The position numbers were made by a program, and so were the translations under genes. A DNA stretch of 64,000 bases from Pieris napi (lineage: Eukaryota > Arthropoda > Insecta > Lepidoptera > Pieridae): positions 1,426,001 to 1,490,000 of the forward strand of contig NC_062253.1 of assembly GCF_905475465.1 (NCBI RefSeq). Direction: 5' to 3'. The notes under the pieces were generated by a model. The model was not told the DNA's origin and did no database searches. It saw only the letters and a list, made by a program, of their open reading frames with translations. This document shows, piece by piece, positions 35,001 through 50,000 of this stretch (position 1 is the stretch's first letter; every line of letters starts with the position of its first letter).

Positions 35001-38000
35001 TTTTGCCGCGCACCACCACTTTGTGAAACCAGCTGCCCACTGAAGTATTTCCGAACCAATTCGACTAAGGGTCCTTCAAGAAAAGAGCGTACCAATTCTT
35101 AAAAGGCCGGCAACGCGCTCGCGAGCCCTCTGGCATTGAGAGTGTCCATGGGCGGCGGTACCACTTACCATCAGGTGAGCCATAATAAAACAATAGTACC
35201 GTACTAATTGATTATAATCGTAACACTGTGTTTAGAATTTAAGCATGTAGCTTATTTACTCAGAATGTATATATAAATAATAATGCAAATGGAATTTGCG
35301 TAGGCTGGTGCAATATTTCCAATACATTATTTTTGACTAGTGAATTCTTTTGACGTTGTTTTACTATGAATAATGGATATGACTCAACGCAATAGTACAT
35401 CCGCGAATTTGAGTGTTTGATAACGGATTGATAATTCATTTAATTAATTGAAATCTGAATCGCATCAGCGCTGGTATTAAACAGTTTAATGAAAAAATGT
35501 TATATTTAATTTGACATCATATGCGACTGGGGTTTCTAAGAGTAAGTAAAAGTGAAGTGTGTTGATCTAGATGGAGCTTATGTCGAAAAATGAAAAATTA
35601 TTTACACAAACTACTCTTATACGTTCTTGGTCGGGCTTAGAACTTTTCGATCCACCCTCGTATGCACATAATATTTATATGTATTTGATACATTTTTATT
35701 TATTTACAACCCACCCAACCTTACTAAAACCAGAGTAGACTAAAATATATAGCTTGGCAAAAAAGTAATATTTTTAAACATACTGAACAGTGAAATTGCA
35801 TTAGTGTGAGTACTGTGAACGCGCCAGCTTTCGATGACCGACCTATATACTGTAACTCCTAGTTTAAATTAACATAAAATAAAAATCTGTACTTGTTGCA
35901 TATAGTAGTTACATTATTTATATTCCTGGTAAATTTGACGAATCACTTTAAAACAGCTCCCATTTTATTTACTCCAAATTTTCATGCTCTTTAACCCCAT
36001 AGAAATTAATCAAAACAGCATGATTTGTGAAACGAATGAAAGAAGGTACAAGGAATGAAGGAAGGGCCTCCTTAATATTAGTTGGGATACGTCGGTTTAA
36101 AGGTGGAGCCGTGAGTTAAGTTCGGTGGCAGTTAATGTTGATATGTTCAGATATTAAATGCTAGATGTTAAATGAAACACTTTGTTAGAAGCTCGGTAAC
36201 AACTGACTTTAATCGTGTAAAATATGAGCGTACAACTAACATAATATTAGGGGTTGCAACGCTGGATTAACAAAAAGCTAACTTGACTTATATTATATAT
36301 ATATAATATACTTATATTATTATTATACTACTTATTATTGAAGTGTTCGTTAATCTAAGTGACTTATGTTATTGGACATTATCGGAAACGAGAATATTAT
36401 ATTATAACTAGCTAATCCGGTAAACGTCGTTTTGTCATGTATATCATTTAAATAATAAAAAAAATAGGGGTTGATCGTAGAGGGGTGAAAGTTGGGGTCT
36501 TGTATGTATTTTTTAATGCTGTATCATAAAAAAATAAAGAATAAATTTTTTATCTAAAATAAAAAATAAAAATTTAGGGGTTGACTACCCTTAAAATTTA
36601 GGGGATGAAAAATATATGTCCAATTCTCAGACATACCCAATATGTACACAAAATTTCATGAGAATCGGTGGAGCCGTTTCGGAGGAGTTTAACCACAAAC
36701 ACCGCGACACGAGAATTTTATATATGGTCTAAGATCCCGCTATACAACGACCTTCACCGAGATGCTTATTTAATGAAACTTATTTTATATATAATTTAAT
36801 ATGTCAATAAATATAATCCATATGGGTTGCCTAGCAAATTTCAGTCCAGAGTATGTTTAATTAATATTTAAAAAAAAAATTTTTTTTAAACATTTCACCG
36901 GTATGATTATTAGATAAATTCTATACCAATCGAAAGTATGAAGCCCATAGAATATGCAAAAGTTAGGTTGTTTTTAATCAATTAATTATTTATGTGTATA
37001 TTTTTTATGTGACACTAAAGTATATATACATCTTTAGTATAAAAGAAGGTTATAGTGATACATATATAATACTACCCTGATTAAAAATATTGATTGAAAA
37101 AAGTTAAAAAAATTCACTACATGCAAATTATATAAAAAAATTTTTTTTTTAAATATTAATTAAACATACTCTGGACTGAAATTTGCTAGGCAACCCATAT
37201 GGATTATATTTATTGACATATTAAATTAAATATAAAATAAGTTTCATTAAATAAGCATCTCGGTGAAGGTCGTTGTTTAGCGGGATCTTATACTAATATT
37301 AGATTTATTAGTGTAGTAAAAACTAAAGGGCTAATTTTTCAAGTGTGCGATGATGGCTTACGTTTTGTTTACGCTTTTAATTATTAACTAAAATATATGT
37401 AACTTAACAAATGTTAGGTTACATAACTGGTGATTCGACAAATTTACCATATAAATTAGCCTAATTTTTACCAGCCCACGTCTCGTTAGCTGGAGAAATA
37501 TTCTATGTAGGTACTTTATTTATGAGTTGCGGCAGCTGTTTCATTGAATATTCAAGCAAATGAGTGAAAGATTTTGTGCCTAAAAGACATAGATTTTTAG
37601 TTTCTCCTCAGACATATTCCTCATTCCTAAAGGGCACGGTCACTGTATGACCTCCTAACCTGGTGTGAATTCTCTCCAATTTGTTGCATAGCTGCAGCTG
37701 TTATATGGAGACCCGTGAGAATCGCGTTGGCTTGGATTTATACGGAAATAAGAGTTGGTTAGACGCAGAATGTTAGATGATCGTGAGGATAACAAAAGCG
37801 TCGAAAAATAAAAAAATAATCAGTGGCGCTACAACCGCTTTAGGTCTTGGCCTCAGATTTCTGAATCTGTTTCATATTAATACAACACTGCTCACAAAAG
37901 CGTTTACACAAGGCCCTAAAATCAGAGGCAATATCGGGGAAGTGGTGGGAGTACCCTAGATTGCTCCCTAGATCGCCTCGTGTGTAGGCAAATTATACCC

Positions 38001-41000
38001 TAATTTTATTACTTTTTATTATAGTCTTTGTTTATGCACTTCTGGCCTTAATATTTCTTGTCGTTAGTTTTTCCTTTCTCGGGTTTCCTGGAAGAGATGC
38101 TTGATAGCGATTAGGCCCACCCATTTCATTCCTAATAATTTATTTTATTTTAATGTAACCAATTTTAAATAAATAAATATTTTTTTAGACGCTGGTTTTC
38201 ACTCGATGTTATCTATACAAGCAATAATGATTTATTTATTATGCTAAACTTATTGAACGATAAAAATATGACCCATTTAATAATAAATATAGTTTAAAAA
38301 TACTATAAAACACGCTTTTAAAGCACATCAAACTAAAAAGTGAAAATAATTCCTAATATAGGCTGAAAATGGTAATGAACAAAAAATACTGGTACTATTG
38401 TGAAAAAGCGTGGGGCACTCTGTGCCATATTTTTCGTCTATCGAGCAAGCGCTTTTTCACAATATAAATAAAAATTATATGAAATAGGAATTTATTAATG
38501 ATTTTTATAACACAAACCGCGTTATTTAAGGCCCTCTTTTTTATCAAAACAAATAGAGGATCGACATTCTGATAACGTTTAGTTATGTAGTTTATATCAC
38601 AAAGTTGTGATATTGAATAGCTCGCGATTGAAACCCTTCGCAAATAATGATTTTAGAAAAAATAGGTCCGCTAACTTTTATAACATAAATTATTTCTAGA
38701 CCTTTATTATTTCTAGTACCTAATTATCACATTTAAAAAAAGTAAAAAAAATAAGTACACTTTATATCTGGGCCTCAGATTTTTGAATCTGTCTTATAAT
38801 CATTTATCTACTAGGAAACTAGGTGATCAGCCTCCTGCCTGACACACGCCGTCGACTTTTTGGGTCTAAGGCAACAAGCTGGTTTTCTCACGATAGTTTC
38901 ATTCCTCATGGATGCTCCGCTGTGATCCATATTGTCGTGTATAAAACCTATAGCCTTCTTGATAAACCCTTAAAGATTTTAAAACTCTTCGATAATAACT
39001 ACAGTATATACAGTAGTATTATCACAGCACAGCCCCTTCTGTACAGCTTGCCAGCCAGTGGACTGTGAAATGTATGTTGAAATTTATATGTATTAAATGT
39101 CAGGAGTATAAGTGTACTATATGTAGTGTATGTATGTATGAAAAAGCTGCACTAGATAACTAAATATAAGAGAGGGTGAAATGTAAGAAGCTAACAACCC
39201 TACGGATCCCTGAGCCCTATAGATACATCTATAACCCTAACATATAAATAGTGAATATATAACTAACTATAACTAAATATATAGACATAAGGTAACAGAC
39301 GGAGCGCTACGGGTAGGATCAAAGGTTCAAGGTGGTGGGATTATCTCAAAGCTATCGGGCAGGCTCACCACGATAATTAGGGGTTGTAATCTTCGCCACT
39401 TTGAGAGCGAGAGAACTAGTTCAAATAACCTAGTGATTCATCTTTTTATCTATTCTGATTTATTTCTAAAAATGCCTTGATATTTAGGGATAGTGTAACA
39501 CGCTAATAATGAAATAGTTGAAATTGGTTTGTAGTTAATTATTTATTTGTTTCCAAAATACAAAAAGTTTTCTTTTTAGAAGTAAGAAAGTTAATTTAAA
39601 ATATTTCCCCAGGCATAGTTCGTTATACAAATGAGCGCCATACATTTATTTCAAATGGCACTTAGTTGACATTTTCATTACGGCTCTTTGAAAAAAGTCA
39701 AAAGTTTGGAAGGAAATTAGGGCCGAGAGTTTGCAATTCACAAAAAAGTTATCAATAGAAGCTGTGATAACGTCAAATAACGTGTATCTTAATAAAATAT
39801 ATTTTATAATAATCTGAAAAAAAGGTAAAGCCTAGCCTATAACGATTCAAGAATCGTAAAGTGCTTCCTGGATTTATAATAGTTGTTATTATCTTAATAA
39901 GTAGTGAATCGTTTATTAAAACCTAAACATAAAAATCAAACAAACAGTATAATTATTAACAATTTTCTTAACGTACGTAATATTAAAAATTAATAAAAAG
40001 AAAATTAAAGTAAAAGTTAGGTCCCTGTGGCAGTGTACCTTTAACACTGGCAGAATTTCCTCGCTGTATTGCGATACTTATTCGTTGAAAAAATATCATA
40101 ATATTATATTATTATCTAGCCGTGTTTAGAAGTTTGGAAATAATAATATAAATAAGTATTAAACATTTTGTTTGGTTCAGTGTGTGTATACCCCAAGATA
40201 GGGTCCACTCAAAATCAGTGTTGCTGGTGACAGCAAATTATATCTGAGATTGATTTTTGATTAAAGTGTGTTTTTTTTATGTGTGCCTTAATAAATGTTG
40301 TTCTTACATTCAATAAATTTGAAAGCAATGTTGCAATATAAATTATTCATTTTGCACAATTGTGAATACTGACAGAAAATAAATGAAACATGAATAAATA
40401 TTGCATTTTATATAGTTAAGAATATTGGATCTGTATCTATTCTGTAAGACTATGTAGTCTGTGACATAGGTGACGTACCTTCTCGTCGCTCTGCTAATGA
40501 GTATAGTCCTTTTCATTAAAGAAGTCCCCCAGACGCGGCGCTGCAATCGTATGACGTAATGTTGCCATTTATGAGTAAAAAATTTACCTATTTTATTTAC
40601 ATTTAGCAGATGTAATTTATCAATTAATATTATTTTCTGCATACTTCGATGAAACAATATTTCTGTTATGTAAAAAGTATATTCTTATTTACTTATATTA
40701 GCAGTGTTCTACCTACTTACAGGGAAAAGTTGAGAAAATAGGGTAAAGAAAAGCAATACAATTTTTTATTCAGAGTTTTATTGCATAATTGTTGAGTTAC
40801 AATTTTATTCGAAGTACACACCGCTGTTATACCTTCGTTTGTAATTCTTGTTACAGTTTTCTCTGACACACCTGCAATTAAATTATGAACAATTAAAAAT
40901 AATAATAACTTTAAGTTTATAATGCTTATGATTACATAAATTAAAACATATATTACATATTAATGTAATATATGTTTTAATTTCAGTTACCTAGTTTCAT

Positions 41001-44000
41001 CACGTTATGTATTTGTTCAATTTTGTCGCAAAAACGAATTTATATCATAAAAGTCCCATCAATACAGCAAAAAAATATTAAATGGCAACTCTAAAAAGTA
41101 CCTGTTATGGCGGCAATTCTCTTCCGAACATTGTTTAGTGGTATTAAAACACCTTGATTCTTATGTTCCGCTTCACAGAACTCTTTCACCTTTAATATCA
41201 TTTCTCGAGCCGAACTTTTTACAACTTTTGGCATTGTAATCAATATTTAAAATGCACTAAGCTAGTTAAAAATTCACAAAAATCTACCACAACAAACGAA
41301 CTTGATAACATCGACGAATGACAACATTGCCGACCTGTCAAATTTAGTTCCAAAAATATCCGCGGGACTTCTTTCATGAAAAGCACTATATATCGTATTT
41401 TCCAGCTTACAGTGTTACAGCTATAACAGCTTCTATTAAATTTGTTATCTGTAGACATTCTCTAACACTATGCAGTATGTGACATAGGTATAGTTCCATC
41501 TCTTCGCTCGGCTAATGAAGATATTTTTTTGCGTCCTAACACTAATATAATATTAGTTTAAGAGCTATAAGAGCTGCTATTAAATTTAAAATATATATAT
41601 TTAAAACTGTGCCCAGGGAAATTATTGGGAACAGTTCGTTATACAAAAAACATGTAAGGTACTTAGTAGACATTTTCATTACGGCTCTATGAAAAAAGTT
41701 TTGGAAGGAAATTAGGGCTGAGGGTCTACAATTCATTAAAAAGTTATAAATAGAAGCTGAGAACGTTTGATTACGTATCTCTGAATAAAATATCATATGG
41801 ATAAGCCGTATTTAGATTTTTGGAAATATTAATATAAATAATTAATGAACATTTTGTTTTGTTCAGTGTGTATAGCTGTCACTTCAACATAGGGTCCACT
41901 GAATATCGATTATCAGTGTTGCTGGTGTCAGCAACTTAAATCTGAATTGGGCCCATTTTTTATGAAAGTGTGTTTGTATTTTTTTTAGACAATATTAGTG
42001 TTAGAGCTATACAATTATTATTATTAAAATTTTTATCAAATCAATTTTATTATAATATTTAACTTAAATAATCGCCGCCGTTTCAATGATGCATGCGCAA
42101 GAAATCATTCGAAATATGAGTATCGCTGTCATATTTTCGTTAGGTAGGCGCAATTGCACTAAATACTATTTATTTGTCCACATCTAAACCAGGTTGTCAC
42201 ACTATATTAATGATCTATAGCTATCCCTTCTCTCTGTTTCAGTCAGTATCGGTGACAGTGTCAGTTTTGACATTGACATTCATCTCGTTTGACCGCTGGT
42301 ACGCCATTTGCTTCCCGCTCAAATTCAAGTCAACAATCAGCCGTGCGAAAACCGCCATTCTGCTAATATGGACTATCTCGCTAACGTTTAGTAAGTATTC
42401 ATTAATCTTTTATTAAACTGCCTCTTTGGCTGAGGTATTTTTTTAGAACATTCTCATTGCCAGAAGGCTTGCGAGTGCGTTGCCGGCCTTTGTTTTATTG
42501 CCGGCCGGCTATTCTTTGGGTTGTGCAAAAAGAAAGTTTATCGCAAACCGTATTGGACAATTACGAGATTTTAAGAGCAATGTTAGTGTTTGTTAAGTAG
42601 GCAGTGATAAAAATAATTCCTGGATACATTCTCGAAAAAATTTCTATCTACAATTTTTGTCTCTGGATAATTAGCGATTATTGTGTTATATTTCCACAGA
42701 TTTCGAATAAGAGTTGTTATGTTAGAAAATAATTAGGCTATTTTCTATATGTGATAATAATACAGACTGATCACTGTACAATGTACATGTCTTGTTTATG
42801 TCTGTTATTAATTAAGCTGATTATTTAATAAAATAGGTACTTTTATGCATTAAGTTGCCTATAAAAAACATTACATATACATATGAAAATCAATAGCTGG
42901 AATATAACTAATCATAATTTGATTAAAATAAATTTAGAGTTTATGCAAACTGAACTATTTTAGGTGTCATAAGAACTATGTATCAATCAATATTAATTTC
43001 TATATGTATGCAGCTTTCTTCCTATGTGCGCATTTAACATTCACTCGAACAGTGAAGGCAAACATAGTGAGAAACCAATACCCAAAAAGTCGACATGTGT
43101 CAGGCACAGGAAACTGATCACCTACTTGCTAATTGACAAATGATCATGAAACAAATACAGAAATCTGAGGCCCAAACGTAATTATTTAGGTTGTAGCGCC
43201 ACAGATTTTTTCTGTCTATGCTTAAATGCATCCAGGTTTTTATTAAGTAAGCTGCTATATAATTATTAATTATGACGAATTCAACAGATGCGCCAGAGTT
43301 GGTGGTGCTTACTACGGTGAAGTTGGTTCCACTACGCTTCGAACTGGAGTATTTAGTTCAATGCACGGCAACTTGGTCGTACACCAGCGACCTGGTTTGG
43401 CACATCACAAAAGTTGTTTTTATATATACGTAAGTATTTCAATTTATTTAAAAATTTTACAATTTTTAATAACGTGTAACGTGTACACTATCGTCCGTAA
43501 ACCGACTTTACAGTCAATCATTTTGTATTAAATACATAATATACATGTGTATTGAAAACCAATATCAAAATCAGGGTGCAGGGACAGACTGGTCATAATA
43601 TATTTTAAAAAAATGTGTGTGTGTGTCAGCTACGACGCACGATTGGAGTTTACTCCTTACGAACGATAAAATGGCGATAATGTTTTGTGGCTGTCGACCA
43701 TATTTTCATACTAAAGGTGGTAAGAATATATGTTTTTATAATATAAATGTTTGTAGTAGTAATAAAACGCACCTACATCATCTATGCCCAAATAGGATTT
43801 TCTTTCTGTGACCAAAGTTACCTTTATAGTAAGAGAAGAATAAGAATGAACAATCTTTTTAGTTTTAATTTCACTGACCATTACTATTGACAAAACTCTA
43901 TGGCACGCTAGACAATCTACTTTTATTTTTTACACCTGTCAACACTGACAATGTTGTAACGTGGCTGTCAAAACGTGAATTCAAAATAGAAAAGTCTACA

Positions 44001-47000
44001 TAACGCCTCAACTTTTCGTATTACACATAACGCCTCAACTTTTCGTGTTACACTTGATTTTACTCCTCATAAAATTTCCGTACCGGGACTTATAACTCAA
44101 ATCGTTTCTTAAGGAGTAAACTCCAAAAATCACATATTACCAGTACGACTAGAAATTTTAAATTTTATTTTACTTTCATGTTACCGTGTAACGTTTCTGT
44201 AAACGTCAAAAATTCATACATCTTTAAAAAAATCATAAATATTCTACCATCTACTAAAATTACCTCCAAGTAAATCCGACTATGATGGAAATAAGTACCA
44301 AAATATGATATCAATGGCAAGTGACGTCCTTGAGCCTAGAAATTACAAGGCGCGTCGTGCAGCCTCGTTGTGGGTTTCGGCGGCGGTTTAGATGGGCTGC
44401 AGGATCAGCTTTCCTTCACCAAACCCAGTATGACTTTCTTCGACCTGTAACTTGTTCTGCTATATTTGTATGATGAGCCCTAACTTTGCGTAACCAGCCT
44501 TGTGATTCTGTAACTCACTTTTCGAACTCACACAACGGTTTTTGCAGCGGCGGTCGCGCTCAAATCAGTCGTGAAGCAGTCATTTTATGATTTGGCATTC
44601 TGATAAGGAGGGAGCTTGTAGTTTATTATTTATCAGAATGCCAAATCATAAAATGACTGCTTCACGACTGATTTGAGCGCGACCGCCGCTGCGAAAACCG
44701 TTGTGTGAGTTCGAAAAGTGAGTTACAGAATCGCAAGGCTGAACCAATTTTCATAGTTTTGAATTAGTGTTTAGTTTAATATGTCGTTGCGCCAGCGGAG
44801 AAAATTAATTGTATGGAGGAAACGAGAAACGGATTATGTTCTAAAATGTATTTATTCTAGCGAAATCCATTATACAATTCAAACTCAAGTTGTAAGTGCT
44901 TTATAACTTAGAGGTGGTAAGGGAAACTTTACCGAGAGCGGAAACGAAAATGTTTACCGTAAGTTTTGCTTACTAGAACATCGAGTAATATGATAGTCCG
45001 GACGTTACTGACAGAAGCGACAGAAGGGTACTTAGGATTACGTCCATTTTGAGACTTTGGACAACTCAGGGTTCTTATTTCATTTAATAATTTTAACTTA
45101 AGGTAACAAAAATCACTACGGTTAGTATCATTAATATAAATAATTTCATTTCAAATATAAAAGAGGATTTGAATATATCAAAATTAAATGCGTGTAATGT
45201 AAAGTAATGATATCATTTTGTATATTTAAAATAATAATTTGTATTCCCGAAACAAGTTACCTGAGATTTATGTCATTGCAGTGACTATATTATAATTTTA
45301 AGTTTAAATTTGAACATAAAATTTTATTTTAAATTTAAAACATTCTTCGCTCAACAAATAAGTGTTGCAATACAGCGAGGAAATGACAGCATTAAAGTTT
45401 CACTGCCACAGGGACGAAACTTTTAAATGCTCTAGATTTATATTTATCACTTCTTAAATATTATTACTATGTAGGTTAAGAATAAAAAATACTGTATATT
45501 TGTGTATCAATAATATTTAATAAGTAGCTGCCTTGCGATTCTGTAACTCACTTTTCGAACTCTCACAGCGGTTTTCGCAGCGGCGGTCGCGCTCAAATCA
45601 GTCGTAAAGCAGTCATTTTACGATTTGGCATTCATAGTCTAGTCGACAAGTTGAAAATGGAACAAAATAGAGATACTACTCCTAAAATTATGTGCGATAG
45701 CTCATTGGATCCGGAATGGCGTCTAGAAAAATGTGCTAAAAGCGTGTATTAGCACATAAAAAATTGCAAAAGTTATAGACCATTAAAGATGAAAAAATAA
45801 TGGCATTTAGTTTTTTGCCAATATTTAATAAACTATTAATATTTAAGAAATTTCAAATAAAGATTCTGAAAGAGGAGGAAATTTCTAATAAAAAACTCCT
45901 GACTCCCAGAACTCTATCTCCATTATTTATAATGTTAATTTAACGCTGAAAATAGGTCTGCGGGTGACATTTTTAGGATTCGCGCGTGGCGTCAAAAGCG
46001 ACTACGGCACATTAATTAATTTATTTAAGGTATTGAATATTTTTTTTTAAATTTGAAAAAATTATGGTGTGTTCTGAACACTATAAATAATTTATTCCCG
46101 TTGAAAATTTTACTTAAAGTTAATTTTTCAACAAGTTAAATAATTGTTAACTAACGAAATTTTCTCGAACGACCGTCTTAATTGTAAGTGAAAAAAAATG
46201 TTTAAATAATGGTCGTAAAAATATTTCGCTTCGTAGAGCCTTTCTTACATACATACTTAACAAGATCGTGCCATAAAAGTTAAAAAAATATTTATACTTT
46301 GTTTATAACAATTTTTTTACTTAAACAAAAACTTAAAAATCCATGTAATGATGTTAAAAAAAAATTTTTTTTTCTCAATCATCATATAATCGTTTTTTTA
46401 TTAATACAAGATATTTATTAATTTGCAAAAAAAAAAAATCCCGCCATTTGTTGATAAATTTTTTTTAAACAAATTGATTAAATCAATATTTAAAAAAAAA
46501 AATTTAACACAACTTTATTACATTAAAAATTTTATGATTTTTAAAAAAAAAATTTTTCCTTAATAACAATTTTTAATTGTTTATAATCGTTTTTTTTAAT
46601 TTTCTATTGTTGAAATAATTAGTTAAGAAATTTTTTTTTCCTAAAAATCATAATTGACAGTCTTCTATAAAGTAACAGAAAAAATTTTTTTTTAATCAAC
46701 AATTCTATTGTTTATTAACTTAACAATTTGTTATAAACAAATATTCAACTTTGGTTTATTTTTTTTCTAAAACTTCTAAAATTAACAAAAACAACCATAT
46801 ATAACAAAGTATAGAAAATTTTTTTTTTAATTTTAAATAAAAGTAATATTCATGATAATCAAAAAATTTACAAAAAATTTTTGTTGATTAAAAAAAAATT
46901 TTTTTCTTTTACTTTATAGAAGACTGTCAATTATGATTTTTAGGAAAAAAAAATTTCTTAACTAATTATTTAAACAATAGAAAATTAAAAAAAACGATTA

Positions 47001-50000
47001 TAAATAATTAAAAATTGTTATTAAGGAAAAATTTTTTTTTTAAAAATCATAAAATTTTTAATGTAATAAAGTTGTGTTAAATTTTTTTTTTTAAATATTG
47101 ATTTAATCAATTTGTTTAAAAAAAATTTATCAACAAATGGCGGGATTTTTTTTTTTTGCAAATTAATAAATATCTTGTATTAATAAAAAAACGATTATAT
47201 GATGATTGAGAAAAAAAAATTTTTTTTTAACATCATTACATGGATTTTTAAGTTTTTGTTTAAGTAAAAAAATTGTTATAAACAAAGTATAAATATTTTT
47301 TTAACTTTTATGGCACGATCTTGTTAAGTATGTATGTAAGAAAGGCTCTACGAAGCGAAATATTTTTACGACCATTATTTAAACATTTTTTTTCACTTAC
47401 AATTAAGACGGTCGTTCGAGAAAATTTCGTTAGTTAACAATTATTTAACTTGTTGAAAAATTAACTTTAAGTAAAATTTTCAACGGGAATAAATTAATTA
47501 TAGTGTTCAGAACACACCATAATTTTTTCAAATTTAAAAAAAAATATTCAATACCTTAAATAAATTAATTAATGTGCCGTAGTCGCTTTTGACGCCACGC
47601 GCGAATCCTAAAAATGTCACCCGCAGACCTATTTTCAGCGTTAAATTAACATTATAAATAATGGAGATAGAGTTCTGGGAGTCAGGAGTTTTTTATTAGA
47701 AATTTCCTCCTCTTTCAGAATCTTTATTTGAAATTTCTTAAATATTAATAGTTTATTAAATATTGGCAAAAAACTAAATGCCATTATTTTTTCATCTTTA
47801 ATGGTCTATAACTTTTGCAATTTTTTATGTGCTAATACACGCTTTTAGCACATTTTTCTAGACGCCATTCCGGATCCAATGAGCTATCGCACATAATTTT
47901 AGGAGTAGTATCTCTATTTTGTTCCATTTTCAACTTGTCGACTAGACTATCAGATAAGGAGGGAGCTTGTAGTCTATTGTTTGTTTAATCCGAGACTCTC
48001 ACATAGAGTTCGAAAAGTGAGTTACAGAATCGCAAGGCTGGTGCCCGCGACTTGGTCTGCGAAGGATTAAAATAATATTCTACCTAATGATGTAGCGTGA
48101 CGGACACATTTTATCTACCTACTTTAAATACCAGAAGCGATAAAAGTAGGTATCAATTTTCATTTAGGAATCAATTTATTACTACCAAATGTGTGATGGA
48201 TCACTATTTTTGTTATAATGGCTTAAACATCAGACATAGATATAAACTGTGGCGGGCTTTTTTGTAGGACCATTTAAGATAAATATCTCCATCATACATT
48301 ACATATATTGTGTAACTCTAGCGGTTTTGGCAGCGCACGCCAGAATAGCTCGCATATGGTAGATTTTTGCCTACTTACTTGATATTTTGGACAATTCACA
48401 CAAGAAATTGTAGCCTTATTGTTATTCTGATGTTTAATCTATATTATTGTAAAGTTTCAATAAAATCTATTGAGTAGTTTTGACGTGAAAAAGTAAGAAA
48501 CATCCATCCACTAACAAACTTTCGCGTTTATAATATTAGTAGGATTTATATTATGGCCTTTTAGTTTTTAATTTTTATTTCCAGCATTCCCCTACTCCTG
48601 ATGACAGTTGCATATCATCAGATAGTTAGGGTGCTTTGGAGTTCAGATAAAATACCAGGACAAGCTGAAACCATGAAATTAGCTTCTGCTGAACAATGTA
48701 AGTAATTTATTTCTTTAACTATACGTACAACAAAGGCACATATCACAAATTATTAATTGTAACTAATTGTTGAGACAAGTTGAGAGTGGCGGAGAGTTTA
48801 TTGCCATTTCTTCTTTTCCGTTCTACGCCCTTGATTTGAGAACTGGCAGTAAATGTAAAATTAGAAGCATTTAATGTATATTTCTTTTTTGACGTTCATA
48901 AGTGTACATTGTGTTACCTATATGAATAAATGATTTTTGACTTTTGACAGTAATAACTTAATGTTATAAACTATAATATTACCAGTGCTTGTATTGGAGA
49001 TGAATGAAAAAAAACTGGCGTGTTAAGTTCGGTGGCGGTTGTTGGGATGTTCAAATAAATTAAACTATTTGTTTGAAGCTGGGTGTCAATTGACTTTGAG
49101 CCTATAACTAATTTAAAATTAGGGGGAGTTGGGTTGTGACGCTAACAAACCACACCCATGGTAAGACTACGTGGGTGACTGATTCCTCTGCACTGAAACA
49201 GACTCTGCACAAGGGACTGTCTGTCGCGCCAACGACAAAGAGATGTTTATTGACAGTGGCCCGTAATTGTCCCTATCATTATTTTGAGATTAGTTCTGTT
49301 GAGGCTTAGAAGTCACTTTGTCACTAAAACGATATATCGCAGAGCATAACAAACATTATGGAACATGTATTAACCAAGAACGTAGAACTTTGTCACGTTT
49401 CAATATAAACTTGGTTTATACTTCAGCGACAAAGTTATTATACACCTTTGTCTTAACTAGTTTCGAATCTACACTCTAGAGAAGTGTAGTTTTGACTTTG
49501 GTAAAAGAAAATACATTATAAATCTTTAAGATATTTTTTATCGTTTATTCATACAATTTGAATCTATAATCCAATTCCCACAAAACTGTTTATGATATAT
49601 ACAAATCTATGGTTAGATAGATGTTACTTCTTTTAATTTTGTTTTAAACAAAATTAAAGTAAATTTAAATCGTTTATTAAATTCGTGCAGTTACGCATTC
49701 GTGAGTGTGGATATCTGTGTGTCGCTGTATTTGAGAGTGTGGCTGAGATTTGTAATAAGCGAGCACTGTGGGTTAGTTTTTGCCACCTCAAACTAACTAT
49801 AGAAACATAAGCTTGAAAACAGAATTCCTTAAAATAAATATTCATGATTCAAAATTCATGCTTTCATAAATTTCGTAGACGATCCTTATATTCATTACAT
49901 TATACTCTTTGATTTAAGTCTCACTCATAGAGGTTAGTAGCTCGTATTATTATTATACGATTATTTATGGAAATGCAACACATGTAACAAATAAGCAAAA

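Noticed and set aside
39801..40116. LTR retrotransposon made of copies A and B
   Set aside because: The copies do not start TG or end CA, no primer-binding site or gag/pol is present between them, and short blocks are in X-Y...Y-X order.
40343..40657. 104-codon minus frame
   Set aside because: No domain, AT-rich, and downstream of the helix-turn-helix relic's stop; looks like chance.
42241..42246. Alternative exon 2 acceptor at the second CAG (42244-42246)
   Set aside because: It would shift phase; the first CAG keeps frame and gives the conserved Q-SVSVTVS junction.
46300..47250. Possible CRISPR-like or satellite array
   Set aside because: The repeated A/T runs are the two mirror arms of one foldback element, not regularly spaced repeats.
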